Assembly (NCBI GenBank): GCA_017305055.1
Contig: JAFKMZ010000007.1
Span: 1 to 64,000 of the forward strand
Length of the DNA stretch: 64,000 nucleotides
Reading direction: 5' to 3'
DNA from: Lysobacterales bacterium
Lineage (GTDB): Bacteria > Pseudomonadota > Gammaproteobacteria > Xanthomonadales > Rhodanobacteraceae
This document shows, piece by piece, positions 17,170 through 25,993 of this stretch. How positions within the stretch are numbered: position 1 is the stretch's first letter; each line of letters begins with the position of its first letter. The translations under genes were made by a program, and so were the position numbers. The notes under the pieces were generated by a model. The model was not told the origin of the DNA. It searched no databases and saw only the letters and a list, made by a program, of their open reading frames with translations.

Positions 17170-18057
17170 TCACATGTCGGCGTCGGTGGCCCAGCCCTCA
17201 CCGGTGCCGCGGGTGAAGACGCGGTCACTCTCCAGCACGCTGCGCGCGGCCAGCGCCGGCCGCTGCGCCAGCCTGGCGTAGATCGGCGTGAAGTCCGGGC
17301 GCGTGGCGTCGAACAGCTGCGCGAAGTCGTCGATCACGAAGTAGGTCTGCTGGTAGGTGTCGATGCGATAGCGCGTGCTCATCACGCGCTCCAGGTCGAA
17401 ACCGATGCGGTTTGGCGCCGGCGAGTCGAGACAATAGATGGACTCGCCCTTGGAGCTGACGATGCCGGCACCGTAGATACGCAGCCCCTCGGCCGTATCG
17501 ATCAGGCCGAACTCGACCGTGTACCAGTACAGCCGGGTCAACCTGGCCAATGCCTCCGGACCGATCGCGAACGCCTTCATGCCGCCGCGGCCATAGGCCT
17601 GCATGTAGTCTGCAAACACCGGGTTGAGCAGCAACGGCACATGGCCGAACAGGTCATGGAACAGGTCGGGCTCGCTCAGGTAATCCATCTGCTCCGGCTT
17701 GCGGATCCACCAGGTGACCGGGAAGCGCCGATTTGCCAGGTGGTCGAAAAACACCTGGTCCGGCAGCAAGCCCTCGACGCCGACCAGCTCCCAGCCGGTA
17801 GCCTTGGCCAGCACCTCGTTCAGATCGGAGAATTTCGGGATGCCGCCTGCGCCCAGCCCGAAGCGCTCCACGCCATCCAGGAATTCGCGACAGGCGCGGC
17901 CCGGCAGCAGCTCGCGCTGGCGCTGGAACAGCGCGTCCCACACCTCGTGGTCTGTCCCGGTGTAATCCGACCAGGGCTGCTCCACCACGCCCGTGGCGTA
18001 CACCGGCACGTAGCCCAGATCGGTCTGCTGATGCTCAAGCTTGCGTGCGGCAACCAT
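17170..18057 (-). CDS. phhA: phenylalanine-4-hydroxylase
   Basis: A 295-residue non-haem iron, tetrahydropterin-dependent monooxygenase converting phenylalanine to tyrosine. The iron ligands are H134 and H139 in DLFHDLFGH and E182 in WYTVEFG, all in the correct places for the monomeric bacterial enzyme. Pterin- and substrate-site text includes VFFDHLANRRFPVTWWIR and LSEPDLFHD. The C-terminus contains TYFVIDDFAQLFD. It is divergent from an Lrp/AsnC gene. Pterin cofactor supply may involve the two GTP cyclohydrolases in the window (inference). Confidence 0.97.
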   Translation of the reverse strand: MVAARKLEHQQTDLGYVPVYATGVVEQPWSDYTGTDHEVWDALFQRQRELLPGRACREFLDGVERFGLGAGGIPKFSDLNEVLAKATGWELVGVEGLLPDQVFFDHLANRRFPVTWWIRKPEQMDYLSEPDLFHDLFGHVPLLLNPVFADYMQAYGRGGMKAFAIGPEALARLTRLYWYTVEFGLIDTAEGLRIYGAGIVSSKGESIYCLDSPAPNRIGFDLERVMSTRYRIDTYQQTYFVIDDFAQLFDATRPDFTPIYARLAQRPALAARSVLESDRVFTRGTGEGWATDADM

Positions 18058-18194
18058 GGCTCACCTCCGGCATTTCACCTTTGCCTTCCAGCATAGGCCG
18101 GATGCCGCGCACGATCGTTGCGTTGTGCACGTCTGGCACTGCGCTTGCGCGGTATCATTGCGTGTAGACACAGAAAATTTGTTATTTGTTGCTC

Positions 18195-18686
18195 ATGACC
18201 TCATTGGACCGCACAGACCTGCGCCTGCTGGCCATCCTGCAGACCACCGGTCGCATCACCAACGCCGAGCTCGCCGAGCGCGTCAACCTGTCGGCATCGG
18301 CCTGCCTGCGCCGCGTGCAAAGGCTCGAGGACGCCAAGGTCATCCGCGGCTACGCCGTGCGCATCGACCCCAAGGCGGTTGGCCTGGGCCTGGAGGCCTT
18401 CGTGCGCGTGCAGCTCGCCAAACACGAATCCAGCGCCGTGGATGCGTTTGCCCAACTGGTCAACGGCTGGGACGAGGTCATCGCCTGCCACGCCCTGACC
18501 GGCAACATGGACTACCTGCTGCACATCCAGGTCACCGACCTGGAGGATTTCTCGCGCTTCCTGCTCGACCACCTGCTGAATGCCGCCGGTGTCGCCGACG
18601 TCAATTCCAGCTTCGTGCTACGCACGGTCAAGCCGCCGGGAGTGTTGCCCCTGTCGCGAGTCATGGCTGGCAGGGCCGGCAACTGA
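18195..18686 (+). CDS. Lrp/AsnC family transcriptional regulator
   Basis: A 163-residue DNA-binding regulator. The N-terminal winged helix-turn-helix is LDRTDLRLLAILQTTGRITNAELAERVNLSASACLRRVQRLE, closely matching the AsnC-type motif. The C-terminal RAM domain follows, with VDAFAQLVNGWDEVIACHALTGNMDYLLHIQVTDLEDFSRFL and NSSFVLRTVK. It likely senses an aromatic amino acid and controls divergent phhA across the shared 137-base region. That region contains an AT-rich tract at 18171-18192 suitable for Lrp binding, and a TATCAT -10-like hexamer at 18153-18158. Start taken at the ATG; a TTG three codons upstream is less likely. Confidence 0.93.
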   Translation: MTSLDRTDLRLLAILQTTGRITNAELAERVNLSASACLRRVQRLEDAKVIRGYAVRIDPKAVGLGLEAFVRVQLAKHESSAVDAFAQLVNGWDEVIACHALTGNMDYLLHIQVTDLEDFSRFLLDHLLNAAGVADVNSSFVLRTVKPPGVLPLSRVMAGRAGN

Positions 18687-18704
18687 CGTTAGACTCGCAG
18701 TTTC

Positions 18705-19520
18705 ATGGACACCAACACCGATTCCACCGCAGGACCCGACTTCTGGCGCCCGCTGCGCTACGTATGGCGCACCGCGCTGGTGCTGCTGCACATCCTGGTT
18801 GCCGTCTTCGTCGCCGCGGCGATCGTGAGCTGGAACCGCAAGGCCGTGATGCGCAATGGGCACGAGCCCTTCACGCACCGCGTACAGCGGGCCTGGTCGC
18901 GTCAGCTGCTGCGCATCTTCGGCCTGCGCGCCATCCGCTTCGGCGAGCCGGTTGCCGATCCCGCGCTGTTCGTGGCCAATCACACCTCGTGGCTGGACAT
19001 CGAGGCCATGCACACCCAGCGTGCAGCGTGCTTCGTGGCCAAGGCCGAGATTGCCCACTGGCCGCTGGTCGGCTGGCTGGCGGCATCCGCCGGCACGATC
19101 TTCCATCGCCGCGGCAACAACGGGTCGTTGAACCTGGTCATGCAGACCATGGTCGAGCGCATGCGCGCAGGCCGCTCGGTCGCGGTATTTCCTGAAGGCA
19201 GCACCAGCCACGACGGGGTCACCCGCGTGTTCCACGCGCGCATCTTCCAGGCGGCACTCGATGCCCAGGTGCCGGTGCAGCCGGTGGCCCTGCGCTTCGC
19301 CCGCAACGGCCGGCGCGTGCTCGACCGCGGCTTCCGCGACGGCGAGAGCTTCGTGCAGAACATCGTGCGGTTGCTTGGCGCGCCGCCGGTGGACTTCGAG
19401 ATCCACTTCCTCGAGGTGGTGCCGGCCAGCCCCAACGCGCGACGGCACATGGCCGAGCTCGCGCGCGCGCGCATCGATGCCGTGCTGGACGTCGACAGCT
19501 CGACCATGCCCCACGCATGA
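18705..19520 (+). CDS. plsC: 1-acyl-sn-glycerol-3-phosphate acyltransferase
   Basis: A 271-residue membrane acyltransferase making phosphatidic acid from lysophosphatidic acid. An N-terminal membrane helix (about 24-42) is followed by the catalytic NHTSWLD (H93, D98) and the glycerophosphate-binding motif FPEGSTS (E164), with a PV(A) region at VPVQPVALRF. A basic C-terminal part follows. It begins 18 bases after the Lrp gene and its stop overlaps the YheT-like hydrolase start (ATGA). More than one PlsC-type enzyme may exist in the genome, so the exact acyl substrate is open. Confidence 0.92.
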   Translation: MDTNTDSTAGPDFWRPLRYVWRTALVLLHILVAVFVAAAIVSWNRKAVMRNGHEPFTHRVQRAWSRQLLRIFGLRAIRFGEPVADPALFVANHTSWLDIEAMHTQRAACFVAKAEIAHWPLVGWLAASAGTIFHRRGNNGSLNLVMQTMVERMRAGRSVAVFPEGSTSHDGVTRVFHARIFQAALDAQVPVQPVALRFARNGRRVLDRGFRDGESFVQNIVRLLGAPPVDFEIHFLEVVPASPNARRHMAELARARIDAVLDVDSSTMPHA

Positions 19521-20530
19521 GCCTGCCGCTGGGTTCCGGGTTTCGTCCACCCTGGCCGCTGCGCAGCGGCCATGTGCAGACCATGTTGTCCTCCAGCGGC
19601 GTACGCCGCTTCCTGCTGCCGCGCGACGCACGCAGCGTGGCGGTGAACGCGCAGCCGGTGATCCTTGACGCTGGCGGGCACATCCGCCTCTCCGGCGCCT
19701 ACACGGCGCAGATTGCGCGCGCCCGCGCCCGCGGCCTGGCCGTGCTCTTCCACGGCTGGGAAGGCAGCATCGACTCCACCTATGTGCTGCAGACTGGCAG
19801 CCGCCTGCTGGCGGAAGGCTGGGACGTGTTCCGGCTGAATTTCCGCGACCACGGTGCCAGTCACCAATTGAACGAGGACTTGTTCCACTCGTGCCGCCTG
19901 GACGAGGTGATCAGTGCCATGCACGAGATCGCCCGGCGCTGGCCGGCCCGGCCGATGTGCCTGGCCGGCTTTTCGCTGGGCGGGAACTTTGCCCTGCGCG
20001 TGGCGCTGCAGGCGAGCTGCGTCGGCATCCCGCTGAGCTATGCGCTGGCGGTCTGCCCGATCATCGACCCCAGCGAGGGCCTGTATGCGCTGGAACGCGG
20101 CGCGCCGTGGTTTTACCAGGCCTATTTCATGCACAAGTGGCGGCGCTCGCTGCGTACCAAGCAGGCCACGTTCCCGCAGCACCATTATTTCGAGCTGGCA
20201 GAATTGAAACAGGGTCTGCGCGGCCTGACCGAGGCACTGGTGAAGCGGCACACGGACTTCGCCTCGCTGCAGCAATACCTGGACGGCTATTCCATCGCCG
20301 GCGATGCGCTGCAGTCCATGCAGATCCCGGCGTGCATCCTGGCCGCACGCGACGATCCGGTGATTCCCGCACACAGCTTCGACGAGTTGCGCCTGCCGCC
20401 CAGCGTAGAGCTGGACATCGCGCCCTACGGCGGGCATTGCGGCTTCATCCGCGGCTATGGCCTGACCAGCTTCAGCGACGACTACATTGCCGCGCGCTTC
20501 AATGCGGTCGCCACGGCCACCGGCAGCTAG
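19517..20530 (+). CDS. YheT-like alpha/beta hydrolase
   Basis: A 337-residue hydrolase of the YheT/ABHD1-3 group. Visible are the oxyanion segment LFHGWEGSIDST (about 78-88), the nucleophile elbow GFSLGGNF with Ser153, the acid in ARDDPVIPAHSF (about 277-288) and His307 in YGGHCGF. The N-terminal PPWPLRSGHVQTM is diagnostic for the family (FxPxxxxxxGHxQT). Role unknown, probably esterase or lipid turnover, which fits translational coupling to plsC through the ATGA overlap. Confidence 0.92.
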   Translation: MSLPLGSGFRPPWPLRSGHVQTMLSSSGVRRFLLPRDARSVAVNAQPVILDAGGHIRLSGAYTAQIARARARGLAVLFHGWEGSIDSTYVLQTGSRLLAEGWDVFRLNFRDHGASHQLNEDLFHSCRLDEVISAMHEIARRWPARPMCLAGFSLGGNFALRVALQASCVGIPLSYALAVCPIIDPSEGLYALERGAPWFYQAYFMHKWRRSLRTKQATFPQHHYFELAELKQGLRGLTEALVKRHTDFASLQQYLDGYSIAGDALQSMQIPACILAARDDPVIPAHSFDELRLPPSVELDIAPYGGHCGFIRGYGLTSFSDDYIAARFNAVATATGS

Positions 20531-20546
20531 CCCGCCGACGAATACC

Positions 20547-20572
20547 GCCTGTGCGGCAAATCGGCCACAGGC
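20547..20572. terminator. hairpin between convergent YheT-like and GH94 genes
   Basis: Seven-base arms GCCTGTG / CACAGGC around a 12-base loop, filling most of the 43-base gap between two convergent stop codons. There is no T-tract on either side, so it is a weak candidate for a bidirectional terminator. Confidence 0.35.
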
Positions 20573-20573
20573 T

Positions 20574-23500
20574 TCAACCGAGCACGACGCGCACCCGATG
20601 CACCTTCCCGTCGTCGGTCAGCGGCACACAGCCCTCGGCCAGCGCCTGGCCGTCCAGCTCCAGGCACTTGATGCCACGGCATGCGCCATCGGGGTTTTCC
20701 ACGACGATCTGGTACGACGTTGCCTGCCCACCGCCACCACGCCGCCAGGTGATCGAGAAACCCGGCCACGTCGGCGGGATGCAGGGCTCGATGCGCAGCC
20801 TGTCCCCCCTCAGCTGAAAGCCAAGCAGCGCCTCCAGCCCGGCGCGGTACAGCCACGCCGCCGAACCGGTATACCAGGTCCAGCCGCCACGCCCGATATG
20901 TGGCGCCACGGCATACACGTCGGCGCAGGCGACATACGGCTCCACCTTGTAGCGCTGCACCGCGGCGGGGCTGTCGCTGTGGTGGACCGGGTTCAGCATG
21001 TCGAAGGTGTCCGCGGCGCGGACCCCGTCGCCAAGCTGCGCCCAGGCAAACACTGACCAGATCGCGCCGTGTGTGTATTGCCCGCCATTCTCGCGTACGC
21101 CAGGCGGATAGCCCTTGATATAGCCAGGGTTCTCCTTGGCGTGATCGAACGGCGGCGTGAACAGGCGCGAGACGCGGTCGGCATGGTCGACCAGCAGCCG
21201 GTCCACTGCCGCCATGGCCTCGGCCGCATGCGGTGCCGGCGGCGCGCCACTGAGCGTGCTCCAGGACTGGGCGATGGTGTCGATCCAGCACTCCTGGCTC
21301 GTGCTGGAACCCAGGGGCGCGCCGTCATCGTAGTAGCCACGTCGATACCACTGGCCGTCCCAGGCCCGTTCCAATGCGCCACGCAAGGCGGCGGCGTGAT
21401 CCAGCCAGCGCTGCGCCCGCGCCGTGTCCCCGCGCTCACGCGCCAGGGGCGCGAACGCGGCGATGGCGGCGCACAGGAACCAGCCCAGCCACACGCTTTC
21501 GCCACGGCCTTGCGCGCCGACGTTGTTGTAGCCATCGTTCCAGTCCCCGGTGCCGATCAGCGGCAGCGCGTGGGCGCCGAGCGCCAGACTCGAATCCAGG
21601 GCCAGGGCGCAATGTTCGTACATGCTGGCCGGGTCGCCCCGACCCGGCTGGAAGAACGCATCGGTGGCGCCCTCGGCAATCGACTGGCCGGTGAGGAAGG
21701 CCACCGGTTCGTCGAGCACCGTGGTGTCGCCGGTGACGGCCAGGTAATGGCTCCCCACGTAGGCGAGCCAGATGCGGTCGTCACTGATCCGGGTGCGGAT
21801 GCCCTGCCCGTTCGGCGGCAGCCACCAGTGCTGCACGTCGCCGGGCGCAAATTGGCGTCCCGCGGCGCGCAGCAGGTGCTCGCGTGCCAGGTCCGGCCGG
21901 CTCACGCACAGGGCCATCACATCCTGCAGCTGGTCGCGGAAGCCATAGGCGCCACTCGCCTGGTAGCCGGCGGTGCGCGCCCACAGCCGGCAGCTGGTGA
22001 CCTGGTACAGCAGCCAGTTGTTGAGCATGAGATCCAAGGCACGGTCGGGGGTTTGCACCTGCAGGGTATCCAGCACGCCGGACCACTGCGCCGTCACCTC
22101 GTCGAGCACCGCTTCGAAGCTCCGCTCACGGTACTTGGCCATCAGCGCCTGTGCTTGCGCCGTGTCGGCCGCGTCACCGAGCAGGAAGGACACGTCGAGT
22201 TCCGTGTGCGGCGGCAGCTCGATGACCGTTTGCAATGCACCGCAGGGATCGAGACCGGAACCCAGGGCGCCCGACAGCGGACCGCTGCCGTGCAGCGCCG
22301 CCGGTTGCGTCGTGCTGCCGAAGGCGCCGAGCAGCTCGGCGCGATCGCCGCTCATCGATTGCTGCATGCCGCCAAGGTCCATGAACGCCACCCGGTCGGC
22401 AAAATCCGGGCGCCACGGATTGCGCGCCAGCAAGGCACCGGTGGCAGCATCGCGCGCCGTGACCACAAAAGGTGCCGGCACCGTGCCGTTGGCCCCAAGC
22501 ATCCATTCGACATAGGCGGTGATGCGCAGGCGACGCGTGCGCACCGAGCGGTTGACCAGGCGCAGCCGCGACAGCTTGATCGAATCGCCGGTCGGCACGC
22601 ATTGGGTGAGCTCCACGGCCAGTTCATGGGCGACATGACTGAAGCAGGTCCAGCCCTTGCCGTGGGTGGCGACGTAGTCGGTGTCGGCGAGGCGGATCGG
22701 CAGCACGGTTGCACTCCACAACACGCCGGTGTCCTCGTCGCGCAGGTACAGCACCTCGTGCGGTGCGTCGCTCACCGCGTCATTCGGCCATGGCGTCAAG
22801 GGGTTCTGCTGGCTGTTGAGCGACCAGGTGTAGCCACCGCCCTCGGCCGAGACCAGGAAGCCGAACGCCGGATTGGCGACCACGTTGATCCACGGCGCCG
22901 GGGTGGTCGCGCCGTGCCGCAATTCAATACGGTAGCTGCGCCCACCGTCCACAAAACCACCGAGGCCATTGGCAAACTCCGGCTGGCCGGGCACTGCGGC
23001 CATGGCGCCAGCGGGTCGCGTGGCGCGGATCGGCGCGGGCGCAGCCGGCGCCGCGGGCATCGCGGTCGGCGCGGGACTGGCCGACGACGTAGCGGCATCC
23101 GCATCGAGCACGACCCGGGCAAAAGCCAGCAGTCCATCGCGCAAGCCACCGTCGATGTGGTCCTCGCGCAACGCGAACACCTCGGCCTTGGGCTGTCCAG
23201 GGTCCGCCTTCAAGGCCGCTTGCTGCTCGTCGAGCATGGGCTTCAAGGCCGCGTCCAGGGCATCACCGTCCGCGCCGGCGGCCCCGAGCAGGACCACGTC
23301 GACCGCGAAATACTGCTCCCGCCACCAGCGTTGCGCGCGCAGCAGCTCGCGCACCTGATCCAGCGCCGCGGCATCCCGCAGGCGCAGCAACAGCAGCGGC
23401 CGATCGCCGGAGATGCCGGCGGCCCACAGCGTCGGCGCGCCGCCATGGCCACGGACGCGGTCGGCGGTCGCGCCACGCTGGCTGGGATCGTTGCCGACCA

Positions 23501-24452
23501 GGGCGCCCAGCCAGCGCCCGAGACGTTGTTGCGATGGCGCATCCAAGGCATGGCGCTGCTGTCGATCAGCCGCCTGCTGGCCTGCCGCGGCGATCAAGCG
23601 TGCCGCGCTGCCGCCATCGGCAAGCTCGGCGGCCAGGTCCAGGGCCTGCGCGCGGCTGTCGCCGACCCGGGTCCACAGCAGCAGGGTCACGGTCTCGCGC
23701 GGGGCCAGCGTGAAATGCTGGCGCAGGCTGGACACCGGATCGAGCACGCAGCCCACCGTCCCTCCCAACTGGGTGCCTGGCAGCATGGCCTGCGCATCGC
23801 GCAGCGTGCGGCCACGGCCCAGCCAGCGCGCACGATCCGTCTCGTAGCCGCAGCCGCCATCGACCGGTCGCCCCAGCACCTGCAGGGCCTGGGCCAGCCA
23901 CAACGCGGGCTCGTGGGAATCGCGGTGACGCCGTGTGGCCAGCAGCATGGCATGCGTCGCGTCCCATTCGGTCTGCACGAACATCTTGGAGAACGCCGGG
24001 TGGGCGTCGTCCGCCGCGGCCGGGCCCAGCACCAGTTCGGCATAAGTGGTCAGCGACAGCCGGCGCGTATGGTCGCCGTGGTTGCTCACGCTGAGCCGGC
24101 GCAGTTCGACAGCCCGCCCGGGATCGACCGCCACCTCCAGCACGCTGTGCACGCTGTGATGGCGGCGCACGAAGCGCGCGCTGCCTGGAGCGAATTCGAC
24201 CTCATCGTCAGGCATCGGCGTACCCAAGGGTTGGCGGGTGACCGACCAGGTCCGGCCGCTCTCCTCGTCGCGCAGGAACAGGTGGCTGCCCCAGGGGTCG
24301 GTCGTCGGATCCTCGCGCCAGCGTGTCACCGCCACATCGCGCCAGCGGCTGTAGCCGGCGCCGCTGGCGTCGAGCAGGACGCGGTAGCTGCCGTTCGAAA
24401 GCAGATGGCAGCGCTTGGCGGCGATACCTGATGCGGTGGTGGTTGGGGACAT
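20574..24452 (-). CDS. stand-alone GH94 phosphorylase-type protein (cyclic beta-glucan synthase C-terminal region homologue)
   Basis: A 1292-residue protein. It has two beta-sandwich GH94 N-terminal-type domains: one near the start (GSYRVLLDASGAGYSRW, then WGSHLFLRDEESG), and one near residue 510 on (RSYRIELRHG, GYTWSLNSQQNPLTPWPND, LYLRDEDTG). An (alpha/alpha)6 catalytic barrel follows with the GH94 GDWNDG motif near residue 970 carrying the general acid, GQYTHGAIW, and the end signature GGWTWYTGSAAWLYRAGLEALLGF. This matches the C-terminal half of NdvB/ChvB cyclic beta-1,2-glucan synthases, without the glycosyltransferase or membrane segments. No signal peptide, so likely cytoplasmic. Start follows AGGAG nine bases away. 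Activity may be beta-1,2-oligoglucan phosphorolysis (inference). Confidence 0.85.
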   Translation of the reverse strand: MSPTTTASGIAAKRCHLLSNGSYRVLLDASGAGYSRWRDVAVTRWREDPTTDPWGSHLFLRDEESGRTWSVTRQPLGTPMPDDEVEFAPGSARFVRRHHSVHSVLEVAVDPGRAVELRRLSVSNHGDHTRRLSLTTYAELVLGPAAADDAHPAFSKMFVQTEWDATHAMLLATRRHRDSHEPALWLAQALQVLGRPVDGGCGYETDRARWLGRGRTLRDAQAMLPGTQLGGTVGCVLDPVSSLRQHFTLAPRETVTLLLWTRVGDSRAQALDLAAELADGGSAARLIAAAGQQAADRQQRHALDAPSQQRLGRWLGALVGNDPSQRGATADRVRGHGGAPTLWAAGISGDRPLLLLRLRDAAALDQVRELLRAQRWWREQYFAVDVVLLGAAGADGDALDAALKPMLDEQQAALKADPGQPKAEVFALREDHIDGGLRDGLLAFARVVLDADAATSSASPAPTAMPAAPAAPAPIRATRPAGAMAAVPGQPEFANGLGGFVDGGRSYRIELRHGATTPAPWINVVANPAFGFLVSAEGGGYTWSLNSQQNPLTPWPNDAVSDAPHEVLYLRDEDTGVLWSATVLPIRLADTDYVATHGKGWTCFSHVAHELAVELTQCVPTGDSIKLSRLRLVNRSVRTRRLRITAYVEWMLGANGTVPAPFVVTARDAATGALLARNPWRPDFADRVAFMDLGGMQQSMSGDRAELLGAFGSTTQPAALHGSGPLSGALGSGLDPCGALQTVIELPPHTELDVSFLLGDAADTAQAQALMAKYRERSFEAVLDEVTAQWSGVLDTLQVQTPDRALDLMLNNWLLYQVTSCRLWARTAGYQASGAYGFRDQLQDVMALCVSRPDLAREHLLRAAGRQFAPGDVQHWWLPPNGQGIRTRISDDRIWLAYVGSHYLAVTGDTTVLDEPVAFLTGQSIAEGATDAFFQPGRGDPASMYEHCALALDSSLALGAHALPLIGTGDWNDGYNNVGAQGRGESVWLGWFLCAAIAAFAPLARERGDTARAQRWLDHAAALRGALERAWDGQWYRRGYYDDGAPLGSSTSQECWIDTIAQSWSTLSGAPPAPHAAEAMAAVDRLLVDHADRVSRLFTPPFDHAKENPGYIKGYPPGVRENGGQYTHGAIWSVFAWAQLGDGVRAADTFDMLNPVHHSDSPAAVQRYKVEPYVACADVYAVAPHIGRGGWTWYTGSAAWLYRAGLEALLGFQLRGDRLRIEPCIPPTWPGFSITWRRGGGGQATSYQIVVENPDGACRGIKCLELDGQALAEGCVPLTDDGKVHRVRVVLG

Positions 24453-24654
24453 GGGCTCGATCTCCTGGTGCAGACGCAAACCCCAGCATGCACCGATTCC
24501 TGCCTGCATGACGTCAAGACGGCGCGCGCGGCTGGCCTGGCGCAGCGGCATTCACCTGCACCGACAGGCATGGCGGGGTAGGATGAACGCGGTCGCGGAT
24601 CGTATCCGTCGCGGCCGGCCATCATTCCGATCACAGGTTTCGACTCGCCCCCAC

Positions 24655-25980
24655 ATGTCCGCCCATGTGCTGCCATCCAGACCATTGATGCAGCGCCTGC
24701 AAAACAAGGCGTTCGCCTATTTCCGCTACGAGACCAACCTCGACAACGGCCTGGTGTCGGACAAGACCGCACCGGACTGGCCGTGCAGCATCGCCGCCAC
24801 CGGGTTGGCCCTGAGCGCGTATCCAGTCGCCGTCGAACGCGGCCTCATGAGCCACAAGACGGCGCTCACTCGGACCCTGAAGACCTTGCGTTTCTTCCGC
24901 GACAGCGTCCAGGGCGAGGCAACGGACGCCACCGGCTACCGCGGCTTCTACTATCACTTCCTGGACATGCAGACTGGACGCCGCGCCTGGAAATGCGAGC
25001 TTTCGACGGTGGACAGTGCCCTGCTGTTTGCCGGCATGCTCACCGCCGCCGCCTATTTCAGCGCCGACACCGCGGCACAACGGGAAGTCCGCGAGCTCGC
25101 GCAGTTCCTCTACGCGCGTGCCGACTGGCGCTGGGCGCAGGCCGCAGATGGCACGATCGGCCATGGCTGGTATCCGGAGAGCGGCTTCATCCCGCACCGC
25201 TGGCAGGGTTACGACGAGGGCCTGATGCTGTACATGCTGGCGCTGGGCTCGCCGACGCACGCCGTGCCGCCGGCCGCCTATGCGGCCTGGGCCTCCACCT
25301 ACGAGTGGAGGCATTGCTACGATCTCGACTACCTGTATTGCGGGCCGCTGTTCACCCACCAGCTGTCGCAAATCTGGCTGGACCTGCGCGGCATCCAGGA
25401 CGCGTACATGCGCGACAAGGGCATCGACTATTTCGAGAACAGCCGCCGCGCCACCCTCGTCCAGCAACGCTACGCCATCGACAACCCGCTCGGCTTCAAG
25501 GGCTACGGCAGCAACTGCTGGGGCATCACCGCCAGCGACGGGCCCGGCCCTGCGACGCTGACGGTGGATGGCGTGCAGCGGCAATTCCTCGACTACGCCG
25601 GCCGCGGCGCTCCCGGCGGCGTCGACGACGGCACCATCGCGCCATGGGTGGTGGCGGCCTCACTGCCGTTCGCCCCGGACGTGGTGTTGCCGACGCTGTA
25701 CCACTTCATGCATACGCTGCAGCTGCACGACCATCACCCCTACGGCTTCAAGGCCAGCTTCAACCAGACCTACGGCGGCGAAGGTGCGGACACGGCCGCG
25801 GGCTGGGTGTCGCCGTACTTCTATGGCCTGAACCTGGCCCCGATCCTGCTGATGGTGGAGAACCAGCGCAGCGGCATGTTGTGGAAGCTGCTGCGCTCGT
25901 CCCGGCCGGTGGTCGAGGGCTTGCGCCGGGCCGGCTTTTCCGGCGGCTGGCTGACCGGCGGCCAGGCGTCCCACGCATGA
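24655..25980 (+). CDS. glucoamylase-like (PF10091) family protein, copy 1
   Basis: A 441-residue (alpha/alpha)6-barrel protein of the glucoamylase-like family seen in cyclic beta-glucan synthases and in endo-beta-1,2-glucanases. Family text includes AFAYFRYETNLDNGLVSD, CSIAATGLALSAY, LRFFRDS, GFYYHFLDMQTGRR, STVDSALLFAGML, GWYPESGF, GYDEGLMLYMLALGSPTH, GPLFTHQLSQIWLDLRGI and SNCWGITASDGP. No signal peptide is evident. Start is uncertain: ATG 24655 fits the family, ATG 24583 behind GGGGTAGG and ATG 24688 are alternatives. It is the first gene of a four-gene operon and a close paralogue of the next gene. It is divergent from the GH94 gene. Confidence 0.87.
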   Translation: MSAHVLPSRPLMQRLQNKAFAYFRYETNLDNGLVSDKTAPDWPCSIAATGLALSAYPVAVERGLMSHKTALTRTLKTLRFFRDSVQGEATDATGYRGFYYHFLDMQTGRRAWKCELSTVDSALLFAGMLTAAAYFSADTAAQREVRELAQFLYARADWRWAQAADGTIGHGWYPESGFIPHRWQGYDEGLMLYMLALGSPTHAVPPAAYAAWASTYEWRHCYDLDYLYCGPLFTHQLSQIWLDLRGIQDAYMRDKGIDYFENSRRATLVQQRYAIDNPLGFKGYGSNCWGITASDGPGPATLTVDGVQRQFLDYAGRGAPGGVDDGTIAPWVVAASLPFAPDVVLPTLYHFMHTLQLHDHHPYGFKASFNQTYGGEGADTAAGWVSPYFYGLNLAPILLMVENQRSGMLWKLLRSSRPVVEGLRRAGFSGGWLTGGQASHA

Positions 25981-25993
25981 GGCCACGGCCGCC

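Noticed and set aside
21069-24431. 1120-residue plus-strand frame across the GH94 gene
   Set aside because: Antisense shadow of the GH94 gene; composition is His/Gln/Arg-rich without family signs.
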